A stretch of 64,000 nucleotides of DNA from Bacteroides sp. Marseille-P3684 (lineage in GTDB: Bacteria > Bacteroidota > Bacteroidia > Bacteroidales > Bacteroidaceae): assembly GCF_900291465.1 (NCBI RefSeq), contig NZ_LT985808.1, positions 883,528 through 947,527 on the forward strand, written 5' to 3'. How positions within the stretch are numbered: the stretch's first letter is position 1; every line of letters starts with the position of its first letter. The notes under the pieces are model-generated. The model was given only the letters and a program-made list of their open reading frames with translations. It searched no databases and was not told the DNA's origin. Positions 28,527 through 37,548 of the stretch are shown piece by piece. The translations under genes and the position numbers were made by a program.

Positions 28527-28541
28527 GACGATGTTGAGCCG

Positions 28542-30023
28542 TTACAACCTCTCGAAAAACCTTTCATACTCATCATCAATAATGCGCCAAAAACCAGTCT
28601 TACGACCTCCAACTCGTTCAATCCTGTGTTGGTCTTGAAGTCGTTTCATATACTTTTGTACTTGTCGTTCTGAAAGATTGAGATGTTTTGCAATCTCATT
28701 TGCGGTTACTTGTGCATTTTTACTTATGAGCTTATATATCAGCCTACTTGCTCTAAGAAACTCTTTTGTCTGTTCTAACTCCTCTTTTACGAACTCTTTC
28801 CCGAATCCGCTTTGTCCTTTTACGAACTTTATTCCGAACTCGACACTATCTTCCTCTTGATCATCAACGTTGTAGTTGATATTCCACAGCAAGACGTGAA
28901 ACTCGTTGTTGTCAGACCTAAACTGGGGCATTCTCTGCTCCGGAACCATCTTGTACCAGCGATACGCATCCATTATCTTGCGCATACCACTACCTCTGCG
29001 TTCCATCAATCCTAATCTGCTGAAGAAGTCGGCAATCAGTGGGTTGCGCCTTTTGGAAGATACGGATGTAGGATCAAGGTCTTGTATCTGTTTACCATCA
29101 ATCATGCCACCGGGCGAATAAATCTCCATACGGTCATCGTACATATCTATATGTACTTCGCTACCTATCTGTAAATAGTCACGATGGATAATGGCATTGG
29201 TAATGACTTCTGTAACGGCTCGTTCGGGATAGTCGGGCAGCTCCTCTCTATGGTCAGGCGTTTTCCACCACTTCTTACGAGAGTTATTCCTCACGAACGC
29301 CACAGCGTCTTGAAGTTGCCCAATCACACTTCCCTCGAGTTCCACATCGTCCAAGGCTTCGCCCAAACCGTTCGTCATGGTCAATCCGTTCCAACGTGTG
29401 CAGAAGATGCGAGAATGCCTTACAGGTGATTCGTCAGCTATCAATGCACCTGCATTTGTGAGGTTTCCTTGTTCGTCAACGATGCCCCAAGACGCAAAGT
29501 CGGCATCTTCAAATGGTCTGCCCAATCTCTTGTAATGCACGGACTTTAGTTTTGTGAAAGCCATGTTCTCAAACTTATATGGAGAGGGCAGACTGTCATA
29601 TGTACGCCCCGAACCTCTCAACACCAGTGCTTTTAGTTGAGTACGGTCAGCCACCACGGTTTCGTTACCCACACGCGCGTATGCCAAACGCTGCTTGTCG
29701 CCTATATAATAGTATGGTGTTTCTTGCCCAGGCTTGACTGTCAATACAATAACCTTCGCTCCGTCCTGTTCTTCAAAGCGCAAATCAATTTCCGGGACAG
29801 GGTCAAGTTTTGTTTTAATCGCTTCGCTTATAAACTCACTGTCGGCTTTGGCGTTGGGTAAGCCCACCACCTTGTCGTCATCTGAAATGCCGAAAATGAG
29901 CATTCCACCTTCACCATTGGCAAAGGCTGATACGCTTTTCAACCAGCTCTTGGGCTTGCTGCGTTCTACGTTTTCTTTCTTGTCGTAAGCGGTTGCTTCG
30001 CCAATGAGTTTATGAAGTTCCAT
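28542..30023 (-). CDS. Schlafen-type AlbA_2 domain protein with C-terminal winged helix
   Basis: This is a 493-residue protein. The AlbA_2 domain (about 1-130) shows KSWLKSVSAFANGEGGMLIFGI and a conserved GDKQRLAYARVGNETVVAD. A middle region contains ERAVTEVITNAIIHRDY, MEIYSPGGMIDG and RNPLIADFFSRLGLMERRGSGM, as in ATP-binding HATPase_c_4-type regulators. The last 70 residues form a winged helix (NEIAKHLNLSERQVQKYMKRL). I start at 30023 (MELHKLIGEA) because the longer frame would reach into the -7 box. Such proteins are common on mobile islands, and some are linked to tRNA/DNA cleavage or phage defence. The role here is unknown. Confidence 0.85.
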   Translation of the reverse strand: MELHKLIGEATAYDKKENVERSKPKSWLKSVSAFANGEGGMLIFGISDDDKVVGLPNAKADSEFISEAIKTKLDPVPEIDLRFEEQDGAKVIVLTVKPGQETPYYYIGDKQRLAYARVGNETVVADRTQLKALVLRGSGRTYDSLPSPYKFENMAFTKLKSVHYKRLGRPFEDADFASWGIVDEQGNLTNAGALIADESPVRHSRIFCTRWNGLTMTNGLGEALDDVELEGSVIGQLQDAVAFVRNNSRKKWWKTPDHREELPDYPERAVTEVITNAIIHRDYLQIGSEVHIDMYDDRMEIYSPGGMIDGKQIQDLDPTSVSSKRRNPLIADFFSRLGLMERRGSGMRKIMDAYRWYKMVPEQRMPQFRSDNNEFHVLLWNINYNVDDQEEDSVEFGIKFVKGQSGFGKEFVKEELEQTKEFLRASRLIYKLISKNAQVTANEIAKHLNLSERQVQKYMKRLQDQHRIERVGGRKTGFWRIIDDEYERFFERL

Positions 30024-30046
30024 GTGCGTTAATTTTAAAGTTATTG

Positions 30047-30054
30047 CAAATTTA
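30047..30054 (-). promoter_or_regulatory. Putative -7 box for the AlbA_2 gene
   Basis: The minus strand reads TAAATTTG, 23 bp upstream of the chosen ATG. It supports the shorter protein start. Confidence 0.45.
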
Positions 30055-30247
30055 CCAAGAATATACGACAATGAGCTTTCGCTAAGAACCTTTTATGTGT
30101 GGTTCATACCCAAGCGCTTGCTAAAAGATACATCTATAGAGCAGCGTTAGTCACATTTATGGCCAACTTCATCTTTACCGAACTGTTAACTCACACCTCA
30201 CTCACCACCGAATTTTGTTCGTACAACATAAAAATAACTAACGGCTT

Positions 30248-30463
30248 ATGGACGCAACCTGCTACGAGGGTGAGATGCGTTACCCGACGGATACGAAGTT
30301 GCTGTGGAAAGGGATAGAGAAGGCGTATGGGATCATGTGCGGGTTGAGTGAAAAGATGAATCAGCACCGGCCGAGGACGAAGCATCCGGATGGATGGAAG
30401 GCAAACCTTGCTTACAGGAAGCAGTGCAGGTATATGAATGGCCAGACCCGGAAGATAACCTGA
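30248..30463 (+). pseudogene. Transposase fragment (IS1182/IS5-like)
   Basis: This 71-codon piece, MDATCYEGEMRYPTDTKLLW followed by KGIEKAYGIM and HRPRTKHPD, matches from memory the internal region of Bacteroidetes DDE transposases (DATCYE...RYPTD.KLLW). It lacks both ends, so it is a remnant. It is more G+C-rich than the island around it. It lies between the AlbA_2 gene and the right 69-bp repeat. Confidence 0.7.
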
Positions 30464-30631
30464 TGTCTGCTAACCCTTTTGGGGGAGATATTCTTCGGCA
30501 TCCACACGGCAAATGTAGCTCAGCTTGTCCGGAGGGAAGTCTCCGCAATTGTTCAGGCTGCCTGATGTTCTATATGTGGAACGGAACCTTTACAGGAGTA
30601 TTGTCTTCAGTTGTGGCGGAAAATGAAAAAA

Positions 30632-30652
30632 TCGGCTTCCAAATGAAGCCGA
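30632..30652. terminator. Hairpin with flanking A/T tracts
   Basis: TCGGCTTC / GAAGCCGA arms with a 5-nt loop are preceded by AAAAAA and followed by TGATATAAAAAA. It resembles an intrinsic terminator, in either direction, near the end of the IS remnant. Confidence 0.5.
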
Positions 30653-30742
30653 TGATATAAAAAATGATGGGTTCGAACGGAAAAATACAGGGAATGTCTG
30701 CCGGATGACTCAATAATGACGGAATTAAACAACAGTCCTAAA

Positions 30743-30811
30743 TTAACGTGAGCTCGATAGAAGGATTAAAATAGTGGTTTAAAGATTAGGAACATAGTGA
30801 GAACAGCATGA
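30743..30811 (+). repeat. 69-bp direct repeat, right copy
   Basis: This matches 27124-27192 with two differences and the same orientation. It is the right boundary of the AT-rich island; pdxB resumes 90 bp further on. Confidence 0.85.
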
Positions 30812-30901
30812 CATATAACATTTGCACTGTTACCACCATGTTCCCAGAGGTTAAAGATACGTAGATATATTGTAGGGCGGATGATTTTTGCAAGGAATCT
30901 G

Positions 30902-31948
30902 CTAAGAAATGGGAAGAATCCGGTAGGCCGACGGCTCACGTCGGTAGGCATAGTTGCCGCGAAGCGACTCGAAGCTCTCGGGGGAGGCTTTCAGCCGACG
31001 GCTGTCGTCGAGCGGATTGTAGATGCGGAGCAGGGCTTCGGTACGGGAAGTGGCACGGATGAGCGGTTCGGAAGGTGCGGGCGGCTCGATGTGAAACTCC
31101 TCCGGCAGCCCGAAGAAACGGCAGAATGCCTGGAGAGACATGCGGGTGGCGTTCGCCTTGCCGTCCGCTGAATAGCCGGCAATGTGGGGCGTGCCGATGA
31201 AGACCTGCTGCAACAGGCGGCGGTCGATGTCCGGCTCGTGCTCCCACACGTCGATGACGGCGTCGGCAACACGTCCGTCGGTCAAGGCGGACAGCAGGGC
31301 GGCATTGTCGACCACCTCTCCGCGTGACGTATTAATAAGGTAAAGCGGACGGGAGAGCGAGCGGAAGAATGCCTCGTCCGCCAGATGCCACGTCGGGTGA
31401 GCACCCTCGCGAGTGAGCGGCGTGTGGAAGGTGATGAGGTCCGAACGGCTGACGAGTTCCTCCAGCGAGGTGAAGCCTTCCGGTCCCTCGGCTTCGGCAC
31501 GTGGAGGGTCGCAGCAGAGCACCGTCATGCCCAGCCGACGACCGACGTCCGCCACACGGCTGCCGACATGACCCACGCCGACGACACCGAGGCAGGCACT
31601 CCGGAGGGAAAAGCCCCGTTCACGTTCCAGCAGCAGGAGGGCTGCCTCGACATACTGCTCCACACCGCCCGCGTTGCAACCCGGGGCATTGGTCCACGTG
31701 ATGCCCGACGCACGGCAGAAGTCCGTGTCGATGTGGTCAAAACCGATGGTCGCCGTGGCAATGAAGCGCACCCGGCTGCCTGCGAGCAACGCACGGTCAC
31801 AGCGTGTACGGGTACGGACGAACAGGGCGTCGGCGTCCCTCACCAGCTCCGGGGTGAAGTCGCGCCCCTCGGCATAAACCACCTCATCGGCAAGTCGCTC
31901 GATGACACCCTGCAGGTAGGGTATTTTCTTATCAACGATTACTTTCAT
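30902..31948 (-). CDS. pdxB: Erythronate-4-phosphate dehydrogenase
   Basis: This is a 348-residue NAD-dependent enzyme of vitamin B6 (pyridoxal phosphate) synthesis. The N-terminal MKVIVDKKIPYLQG, NAD-binding GVVGVGHVGSRVADVGRRLG, catalytic Arg in NTSRGEVVDN, Glu in WEHEP and His in TPHIAGYSADGKANATRM are present. A C-terminal domain (about 280-348) follows, as in PdxB but not in simple D-2-hydroxyacid dehydrogenases. It is divergent from the LPS cluster. Confidence 0.95.
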   Translation of the reverse strand: MKVIVDKKIPYLQGVIERLADEVVYAEGRDFTPELVRDADALFVRTRTRCDRALLAGSRVRFIATATIGFDHIDTDFCRASGITWTNAPGCNAGGVEQYVEAALLLLERERGFSLRSACLGVVGVGHVGSRVADVGRRLGMTVLCCDPPRAEAEGPEGFTSLEELVSRSDLITFHTPLTREGAHPTWHLADEAFFRSLSRPLYLINTSRGEVVDNAALLSALTDGRVADAVIDVWEHEPDIDRRLLQQVFIGTPHIAGYSADGKANATRMSLQAFCRFFGLPEEFHIEPPAPSEPLIRATSRTEALLRIYNPLDDSRRLKASPESFESLRGNYAYRREPSAYRILPIS

Positions 31949-31970
31949 GGAAAATTGTCATTAGTCGGTG

Positions 31971-31978
31971 CAAAGTTA
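31971..31978 (-). promoter_or_regulatory. Putative pdxB -7 box
   Basis: TAACTTTG on the minus strand lies 22 bp before the ATG and matches TAnnTTTG. Confidence 0.5.
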
Positions 31979-32011
31979 GCCGCTTTCTTGCACTTTTGAA
32001 TATCGTTCGTA

Positions 32012-32041
32012 TTGTCAGTTCGGCAAGAATGCCTATTTTTG
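32012..32041 (+). promoter_or_regulatory. Promoter of the LPS cluster
   Basis: A -33 TTG (32012-32014), 19-bp spacer and -7 TATTTTTG (32034-32041) lie 31 bp before the first gene (32073). Confidence 0.65.
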
Positions 32042-32072
32042 TCGATTGTAACACCATAAGCATAGAACGGTT

Positions 32073-32678
32073 ATGACATTCACAGAACTTTGCAACCCGA
32101 TATTTGTGCAATCCATCGATGATTACCACAAAACCGACAATGTGGATACGCCTATCAACAACCCTTATGCGTTGAAGACGATCGAGTACTATCTCTATCT
32201 CAAAAACTGGATAGACACTGTCCAATGGCACTTCGAGGACATCATCCGCGACCCGAATATCGACCCGGCAGCCGCCTTGGTGCTGAAGCGCCGCATCGAC
32301 AAGAGCAACCAGGACCGCACGGACCTCGTGGAGCTGATCGACAGCTATTTCCTGGACAAATACAAGGATGTGAAGCCGCTGCCGGATGCCACCATCAACA
32401 CCGAAAGTCCGGCGTGGGCAATCGACCGCCTGTCGATTCTCGCGCTGAAGATATACCACATGCGTCAGGAGACGGAACGCACCGACGTGTCTGCCGAGCA
32501 CCACGAGCAGTGCGCCCGCAAGCTGGCAGTCCTCCTGGAACAGCAGAAGGACCTGTCGACAGCCATCGACCAGCTGATTGCCGACATCGAGGCGGGTCGC
32601 AAGTACATGAAAGTCTACAAGCAGATGAAGATGTACAATGACCCCGAACTCAACCCGGTGCTCTACGGCAAGAAGTGA
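32073..32678 (+). CDS. DUF4254 family protein
   Basis: This 201-residue protein is probably cytoplasmic and all-helical. It has no signal or membrane segment. Conserved-looking segments are NNPYALKTIEYYLYLKNWID, TVQWHFEDIIRDPNID and AWAIDRLSILALKIYHM; the C-terminus is YNDPELNPVLYGKK. I recognise it as DUF4254, whose biochemical role is not known to me. It is first in a run with a GT9 transferase, an LPS kinase, a lipid A acyltransferase and a methyltransferase, which implies a role in LPS assembly (inference). Confidence 0.8.
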   Translation: MTFTELCNPIFVQSIDDYHKTDNVDTPINNPYALKTIEYYLYLKNWIDTVQWHFEDIIRDPNIDPAAALVLKRRIDKSNQDRTDLVELIDSYFLDKYKDVKPLPDATINTESPAWAIDRLSILALKIYHMRQETERTDVSAEHHEQCARKLAVLLEQQKDLSTAIDQLIADIEAGRKYMKVYKQMKMYNDPELNPVLYGKK

Positions 32679-32729
32679 GCCTTCGCCCCATCGAACACAG
32701 ACCAATCATCCCATAACACCCGACTAAAC

Positions 32730-33770
32730 GTGAAACATCTGCTCGTCATACGCTTCTCGGCGCTGGGCGATGTGGCAATGACCATCCCGGTCATCCACGC
32801 CTGCGCCTGTCAACATCCGGAGCTGCGCATCACTGTGCTGAGCCGGGAGTTCGTGCGTCCGCTGTTTGAGCGGATGCCTGCGAATGTCAGTTTCGTCGGG
32901 GCTGACCTGAAGGGACGGCACAAGGGCATCGGCGGACTGAACCGCCTCTTTGCCGAGCTGCGTCCGCTGGGCATCGATGCCGTGGCGGACCTGCACGACG
33001 TGCTCCGCAGCAAGTACCTGCGGATGCGCTTCCGCCTGGCGGGCATACGGACCGCTCACATCGACAAGGGACGGCGCGAGAAGAAGGCGCTGACCGACGC
33101 GGTGGAGAAGAAGCTCGTCCCACTGAAGTCGTCCTTCGAACGGTATGCCGACGTGCTGCGCCGATTGGGGCTGGACGTGACACCCCGCTTCTCCTCCCTC
33201 TTCGGCGATGCCGGGGGAGACCTGCGCACGGTCGTCGGCGTGACGGGAGAGAAGGGGACGGACACCTGGGTGGGCATCGCTCCGTTTGCCGCCCACCGCG
33301 GGAAGGTCTATCCGCTGGAACTGATGGAGCAGGTGGTGGCTGCACTTGCCGCTGCCGGATGCCGTGTGTTCCTCTTCGGGGCAGGCGCATCGGAACGTGC
33401 GCTGCTCGAACAGTGGGAGCAACGGCATGAGGGCGTCCGTTCGTTGGCAGGGAAGCTGCGGATGGACAGTGAGCTGGTGGTGATGAGCCATCTCGACGTC
33501 ATGGTGTCGATGGACTCGGCGAACATGCACCTGGCATCGCTCGTGGGCACTCCGGTGCTCTCGGTGTGGGGCGCGACACACCCGTACGCCGGCTTCATGG
33601 GCTGGGGGCAGACGGAAGACCGCGCCGTGCAGCTCGACCTGAACTGCCGTCCCTGCTCCATCTACGGGAACCGTCCCTGTCTGCGCGACGACTATGCGTG
33701 CCTGACGCTGCTTCGTCCCGAAACCCTTGTAGAACGAATCAAGCAACTAATCGAATCAAAGAAAGACTGA
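32730..33770 (+). CDS. Family 9 glycosyltransferase (heptosyltransferase-like)
   Basis: This is a 346-residue cytoplasmic GT-B enzyme of LPS core assembly. The start is GTG, giving MKHLLVIRFSALGDVAMTIP, the usual GT9 opening. Donor-domain motifs VGIAPFAAHRGKVYPLELM and VSMDSANMHLASLVGTPVLS are clear. The C-terminal cysteine-bearing loop CRPCSIYGNRPC resembles other Bacteroidetes members. The sugar donor cannot be read from sequence. The next gene begins 1 bp after its stop, so they are surely co-transcribed. Confidence 0.9.
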   Translation: MKHLLVIRFSALGDVAMTIPVIHACACQHPELRITVLSREFVRPLFERMPANVSFVGADLKGRHKGIGGLNRLFAELRPLGIDAVADLHDVLRSKYLRMRFRLAGIRTAHIDKGRREKKALTDAVEKKLVPLKSSFERYADVLRRLGLDVTPRFSSLFGDAGGDLRTVVGVTGEKGTDTWVGIAPFAAHRGKVYPLELMEQVVAALAAAGCRVFLFGAGASERALLEQWEQRHEGVRSLAGKLRMDSELVVMSHLDVMVSMDSANMHLASLVGTPVLSVWGATHPYAGFMGWGQTEDRAVQLDLNCRPCSIYGNRPCLRDDYACLTLLRPETLVERIKQLIESKKD

Positions 33771-33771
33771 C

Positions 33772-34521
33772 ATGAAACTTATCGTCCATCCCGACTACCG
33801 CCGCTACAGCGACTTCATCCGGCAACTGCCTGCCACTTTCGACCAGAGTGGCGAACTGTTGTATCAGGGACGTAACGTCGTCAAACGCTACCGGGTGGAC
33901 GGACAGTCGCTCGTCGTCAAGAAATACAAGCACCCCAACTTCTTCCAGCGCATCATCTACACCTACTTCAAGAGCACGAAGACCGAGCGTGCCTATAAGT
34001 TCGCCGCCCTGCTGCGCGACAAGGGCATCGAGTCGCCCCACGAGGTGGCGTACATCGAGACCAGGCGCCACGGGCTCTTCACCACCGGCTTCTTCGTGTC
34101 GCTCAACTGCGACTATCCGCCGACGAGCATCCTCCTCTCGGTGCCGCACTTCGACCATCCGCTGGCCGACGCACTGGCAGGATTTCTCGTGGAGCTGCAC
34201 GAGAAGGGTGTCCTGCACGGCGACCTCAACCTGACCAACATCCTCTATCATGCCGATGCCGACGGACGTTACCGCTTCGCGCTCATCGACACCAACCGCT
34301 CCATCTTCAAGCGGCCCACCCCCGACGAATGTCTGGACAACCTGAAACGGCTCACCCACAAGCGCGAGGTGCTCGTCTACATCATCTCCCTCTACGCCCG
34401 TCGCCGTGGTTGGGATGCCGACGAGTGTGTCCACAAGGTCATCCGCCAGCTGGAACGCTTCGAGGAGCACCGGCGCATCAAACGCCGCTTCCAGGACTTT
34501 TTCGGCATCCGCCACGCCTGA
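33772..34521 (+). CDS. Lipopolysaccharide kinase (Kdo/WaaP family)
   Basis: This is a 249-residue kinase-fold protein that probably phosphorylates Kdo or another inner-core sugar. Lys50/51 in LVVKKYKHPN would bind ATP. The catalytic loop is LHGDLNLTNIL (His149-Gly150-Asp151, Asn156), and Asp173 in LIDTNRS stands for the DFG Asp. This matches the small Kdo kinase/InaA group. It sits between the GT9 gene and the lipid A acyltransferase. Confidence 0.88.
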   Translation: MKLIVHPDYRRYSDFIRQLPATFDQSGELLYQGRNVVKRYRVDGQSLVVKKYKHPNFFQRIIYTYFKSTKTERAYKFAALLRDKGIESPHEVAYIETRRHGLFTTGFFVSLNCDYPPTSILLSVPHFDHPLADALAGFLVELHEKGVLHGDLNLTNILYHADADGRYRFALIDTNRSIFKRPTPDECLDNLKRLTHKREVLVYIISLYARRRGWDADECVHKVIRQLERFEEHRRIKRRFQDFFGIRHA

Positions 34522-34540
34522 CCACTTAAACGACACGCCT

Positions 34541-35452
34541 ATGAAACTCGTCTATTACCTGGTATTCGCTCTCTGGTACGCCCTCTCGTTGCTGCCGTTG
34601 CGGGTACTCTACCTCCTGTCGGACCTGCTCTACTTCCCCCTGTACCATGTGGTGCGCTACCGGCGCGGCGTGGTGCGGAAGAACCTCACCGCATCGTTTC
34701 CCGAGAAGAGCACCGCGGAGATTGTCCGCATCGAGAAGCAGTTCTACGCTTTCTTCTGCGACTATGTGGTGGAGACGCTCAAGCAGTTCTCCATGTCGGA
34801 GGAGCAGATGCGCCGTCGCATGACGTTCAGCGGAACCGAAGACATTATCCGCGACATGGAGCGCGAGGGGAAGTCGTTCACGTTCATCTACCTGGGACAC
34901 TACTGCAACTGGGAGTGGATTGCCTCGATGCCTTACTGGTTCCCCGGTGACGTCTCCTGCGGACAAATCTACCACCCGCTCTACAACAAAGCTTTCGACC
35001 AACTGTTCCTCAAGCTCCGCAGCCAGTATGGTGCACGCTGCATCGCCATGAAGGAGACCCTGCGCCGCATCATCGAGATGCGCCGTCAAGGAGGGAAGCA
35101 CGTCATCGGCTTCATCTCCGACCAGTCGCCCAAGTGGAACAGCATCCACCACTTTACCCCCTTCCTCCATCAGGACACACCCGTATTCATAGGGACGGAG
35201 AAGATAGGGCGTCAGATGGACGCGCTCATCTACTTCGCCGACGTCACCCGTCCTCGTCGGGGGCACTACCACTGCCACCTCTACCGCATGGTCGACGACA
35301 TCGGTCAGGTCAAGGAATACGAGGTGACCGACCTCTACATGCAACACCTCGAACAGATGATATGCCGCGCCCCCCAATACTGGCTGTGGTCGCACAACCG
35401 GTGGAAGCGCACGCGCGCCGAGTGGGAGAAGCGGATGCAGGAAAAAGCGTAA
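34541..35452 (+). CDS. Lipid A acyltransferase (LpxL/HtrB family)
   Basis: This is a 303-residue inner-membrane enzyme adding a secondary acyl chain to lipid A. The N-terminal membrane anchor is YYLVFALWYALSLLPLRVLY. The HX4E active site is H120-Y-C-N-W-E125 in LGHYCNWEW. GFISDQSPKW and FIGTEKIGRQM are further family motifs. The start ATG at 34541 follows the kinase stop by 19 bp; a longer frame from 34406 would overlap the kinase and is rejected. Confidence 0.93.
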   Translation: MKLVYYLVFALWYALSLLPLRVLYLLSDLLYFPLYHVVRYRRGVVRKNLTASFPEKSTAEIVRIEKQFYAFFCDYVVETLKQFSMSEEQMRRRMTFSGTEDIIRDMEREGKSFTFIYLGHYCNWEWIASMPYWFPGDVSCGQIYHPLYNKAFDQLFLKLRSQYGARCIAMKETLRRIIEMRRQGGKHVIGFISDQSPKWNSIHHFTPFLHQDTPVFIGTEKIGRQMDALIYFADVTRPRRGHYHCHLYRMVDDIGQVKEYEVTDLYMQHLEQMICRAPQYWLWSHNRWKRTRAEWEKRMQEKA

Positions 35453-35456
35453 GCCT

Positions 35457-36191
35457 ATGCGAACCGATACACTGACTCCGGAGAAAGACCCGATGGGAGC
35501 CGCCATTGCCGACTTCCACCGCCGCGGGAAGGCACAGCCGCTGCGTGTCTTTTCGTCCCGCTTTGACGAGGACGAGATGCCCGTGAAAGAATTGTTCCGT
35601 ACCTTCGACACGATGCCTCCGCTGGAGCAGACCGCCCTGCGCATGGCACAGGGACGCATCCTCGACGTCGGCGCCGGTAGCGGATGCCACTCGCTCGCCC
35701 TGCAGGCGATGGGGAAGGACGTGTGTGCCATAGACATCTCGCCCCTCTCGGTGGAGGTCATGCGCGAACGCGGCGTGAGGGACGTCCGCCTCGCCAACCT
35801 CTTCGGCAACGAACCGCTTGGGACGTTCGACACCATCCTGATGCTGATGAACGGTTCGGGCATCATCGGACGCATCGAGGAGATGCCCGCCTTCTTCGAC
35901 CGCATGAAGCAGCTCCTGCGTCCCGGCGGATGCATCCTGATGGACTCCAGTGACCTGAGCTACCTCTTCGAGGATGAGGACGGAGGGATGCTCATTGACC
36001 TGGCAGGCGACTACTACGGTCAGGTGGACTTCCTCATGCAGTACCGGCAGGTCAAGGGCGAACCCTTCGACTGGCTTTACATCGACTTTGACACCCTCTC
36101 GCTCTATGCCTCCCAATGCGGCTTCCGTGCCGAATGTGTCCGGGAGGGCGAGCACTACAACTACCTGGCACGACTCTCCGCGGACGCTTGA
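35457..36191 (+). CDS. SAM-dependent methyltransferase
   Basis: This 244-residue class I methyltransferase has SAM motif I as ILDVGAGSGCHSLAL (about 68-82), the acidic motif AIDISPLSVEVM, and MLMNGSGIIG and LLRPGGCILMDSSDLS in the post-motif strands. No substrate is evident. It starts 4 bp after the acyltransferase and ends the cluster; a strong inverted repeat follows. Confidence 0.85.
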   Translation: MRTDTLTPEKDPMGAAIADFHRRGKAQPLRVFSSRFDEDEMPVKELFRTFDTMPPLEQTALRMAQGRILDVGAGSGCHSLALQAMGKDVCAIDISPLSVEVMRERGVRDVRLANLFGNEPLGTFDTILMLMNGSGIIGRIEEMPAFFDRMKQLLRPGGCILMDSSDLSYLFEDEDGGMLIDLAGDYYGQVDFLMQYRQVKGEPFDWLYIDFDTLSLYASQCGFRAECVREGEHYNYLARLSADA

Positions 36192-36214
36192 GCGCGCCCC
36201 GCACCGGATAAACG

Positions 36215-36288
36215 CAGAGGCACGAAGCCACAGCAACCGTCCGTCACCCCTCCGTGGGGCGGGCATACGCTGTGTCTTCGTGCCTCTG
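36215..36288. terminator. Bidirectional terminator between methyltransferase and TlpA genes
   Basis: Long arms near CAGAGGCACGAAGCCACAG and CTGTGTCTTCGTGCCTCTG enclose about 36 bp. Both flanking genes converge on it. A similar hairpin sequence (GAGGCACGGATACACAG) occurs at 51984-52043. Confidence 0.6.
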
Positions 36289-36325
36289 TCCGTGTCCCGT
36301 CATGCCGTCATGACGGTGCCGGTCG

Positions 36326-37537
36326 TCACTTGCCGTAGAGCTCCATCAGGAAGGCGTCGAGGTAGGCACCCCGGGTGTTCGTGCGGTAGAAGCGTCCCTC
36401 ACCGTCGAGCACCATGCACATGGGGATGCCCGTGATGTTGAACTTCTTCACCTCCTCGCCCATGATGCCGCCGGTGATGCGTGCCTGTGTCCACGTCATC
36501 CGCTCTTCCTTCATGGCTTTCTGCCAGTCAGCCTCCTTCTCGTCGACCGAGACGCTGACGATGTTGAAGTCCTTGTACTTCTCGTGCACCCGCACCAGGT
36601 GGGGAATCTCCGCGCGGCACGGTCCGCACCAGCTTGCCCAGAACTCCAGCATCACATACTTGCCCTCGGGGATGAGGCTCGACAGCTTCACGGTTTTGCC
36701 GTCGGGCGTCTGTACGTCGATGTCGGCATACTTCTCACCCAGTGCGACCGGCTTGATGCGGCTCACGATGGAGTCGAGTGCCGCCAGTTGGGGAGTGCCT
36801 GTCCAGGCATCTGCCACCCAGCTGCGCATCTCGTCAATCTGCTTGCCGGAATAGTTCACGGTGAAGTCGGAGAAGAGCGCCACCAGCTGGTCGAAAGCCA
36901 CGACCGACGAGGGGTTCTCGCGGATGAACGCCAGGGTCTTCTCCTGAAGCTCCTTGCGCCACCGTGCCTCCTCCTTCACGAGTGCTACCCCCACCTCGGT
37001 GTAGTCGTGCTTGTGCTCCTTGTCGTTCATCATCGGGGCGGTGTACTCCTCCCAGTAGCGTCGGTCAATGACAGCCAGGCTGTCGCTGGCGGGCTTGATG
37101 TCCGCCCGGAAGCGGGCGTAGAAGTCCTCCGTGGCAGAGCCCTTGATGACGGGCGCCTCCAGCGGACGCTCGGGGTCGTAGAACACTCCGGGCAGCGTCT
37201 TCAGGTTGCCTTCGAAGGTGATGGGCGAGTTCTCCAGGTAGAAGTTCGAGGCGAACACCTTGCCCTGGACGCTCTCCGTCGGGTCCGTACGCAGGTCGAT
37301 GCGGAGGGTGTACATCTGCGGACGGTCCACGTGCCCCTTCAGGCTGAACTTGCCGTCCGTGATGGTGGCACTGTCGGTCGACACCATCTGTCCGTCGGGC
37401 ATTTGCCGTTGCAGGTATGCCATGCCGGTGGATGCTTCGCCGCCGGTGAGTACGCCGTCGAGCGTATAGCCCGGACCGGCGCCGGGCTGGCAGCCTGCCA
37501 GGAGGGCGACGGCTGCCAAAAGAGTCAGTTTCTTCAT
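36326..37537 (-). CDS. TlpA-like thioredoxin-fold lipoprotein with DUF4369 N-terminus
   Basis: This is a 403-residue periplasm-facing disulfide/thiol oxidoreductase. The lipobox VALLAGC places the Cys at 16. A DUF4369-like beta domain (about 20-130) and a helical linker precede the thioredoxin domain, with WCGPC at 303-307 and the cis-Pro region GIPMCMVLDGEGR. It is the third gene of a SusC-SusD-TlpA operon, 11 bp after susD. This type is often coupled to Sus pairs; the substrate is unknown. Confidence 0.9.
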   Translation of the reverse strand: MKKLTLLAAVALLAGCQPGAGPGYTLDGVLTGGEASTGMAYLQRQMPDGQMVSTDSATITDGKFSLKGHVDRPQMYTLRIDLRTDPTESVQGKVFASNFYLENSPITFEGNLKTLPGVFYDPERPLEAPVIKGSATEDFYARFRADIKPASDSLAVIDRRYWEEYTAPMMNDKEHKHDYTEVGVALVKEEARWRKELQEKTLAFIRENPSSVVAFDQLVALFSDFTVNYSGKQIDEMRSWVADAWTGTPQLAALDSIVSRIKPVALGEKYADIDVQTPDGKTVKLSSLIPEGKYVMLEFWASWCGPCRAEIPHLVRVHEKYKDFNIVSVSVDEKEADWQKAMKEERMTWTQARITGGIMGEEVKKFNITGIPMCMVLDGEGRFYRTNTRGAYLDAFLMELYGK

Positions 37538-37548
37538 AAGGTTATCAT

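Noticed and set aside
30099..30317. Short frame upstream of the transposase fragment
   Set aside because: No recognisable family and overlaps the supported transposase remnant in another frame.
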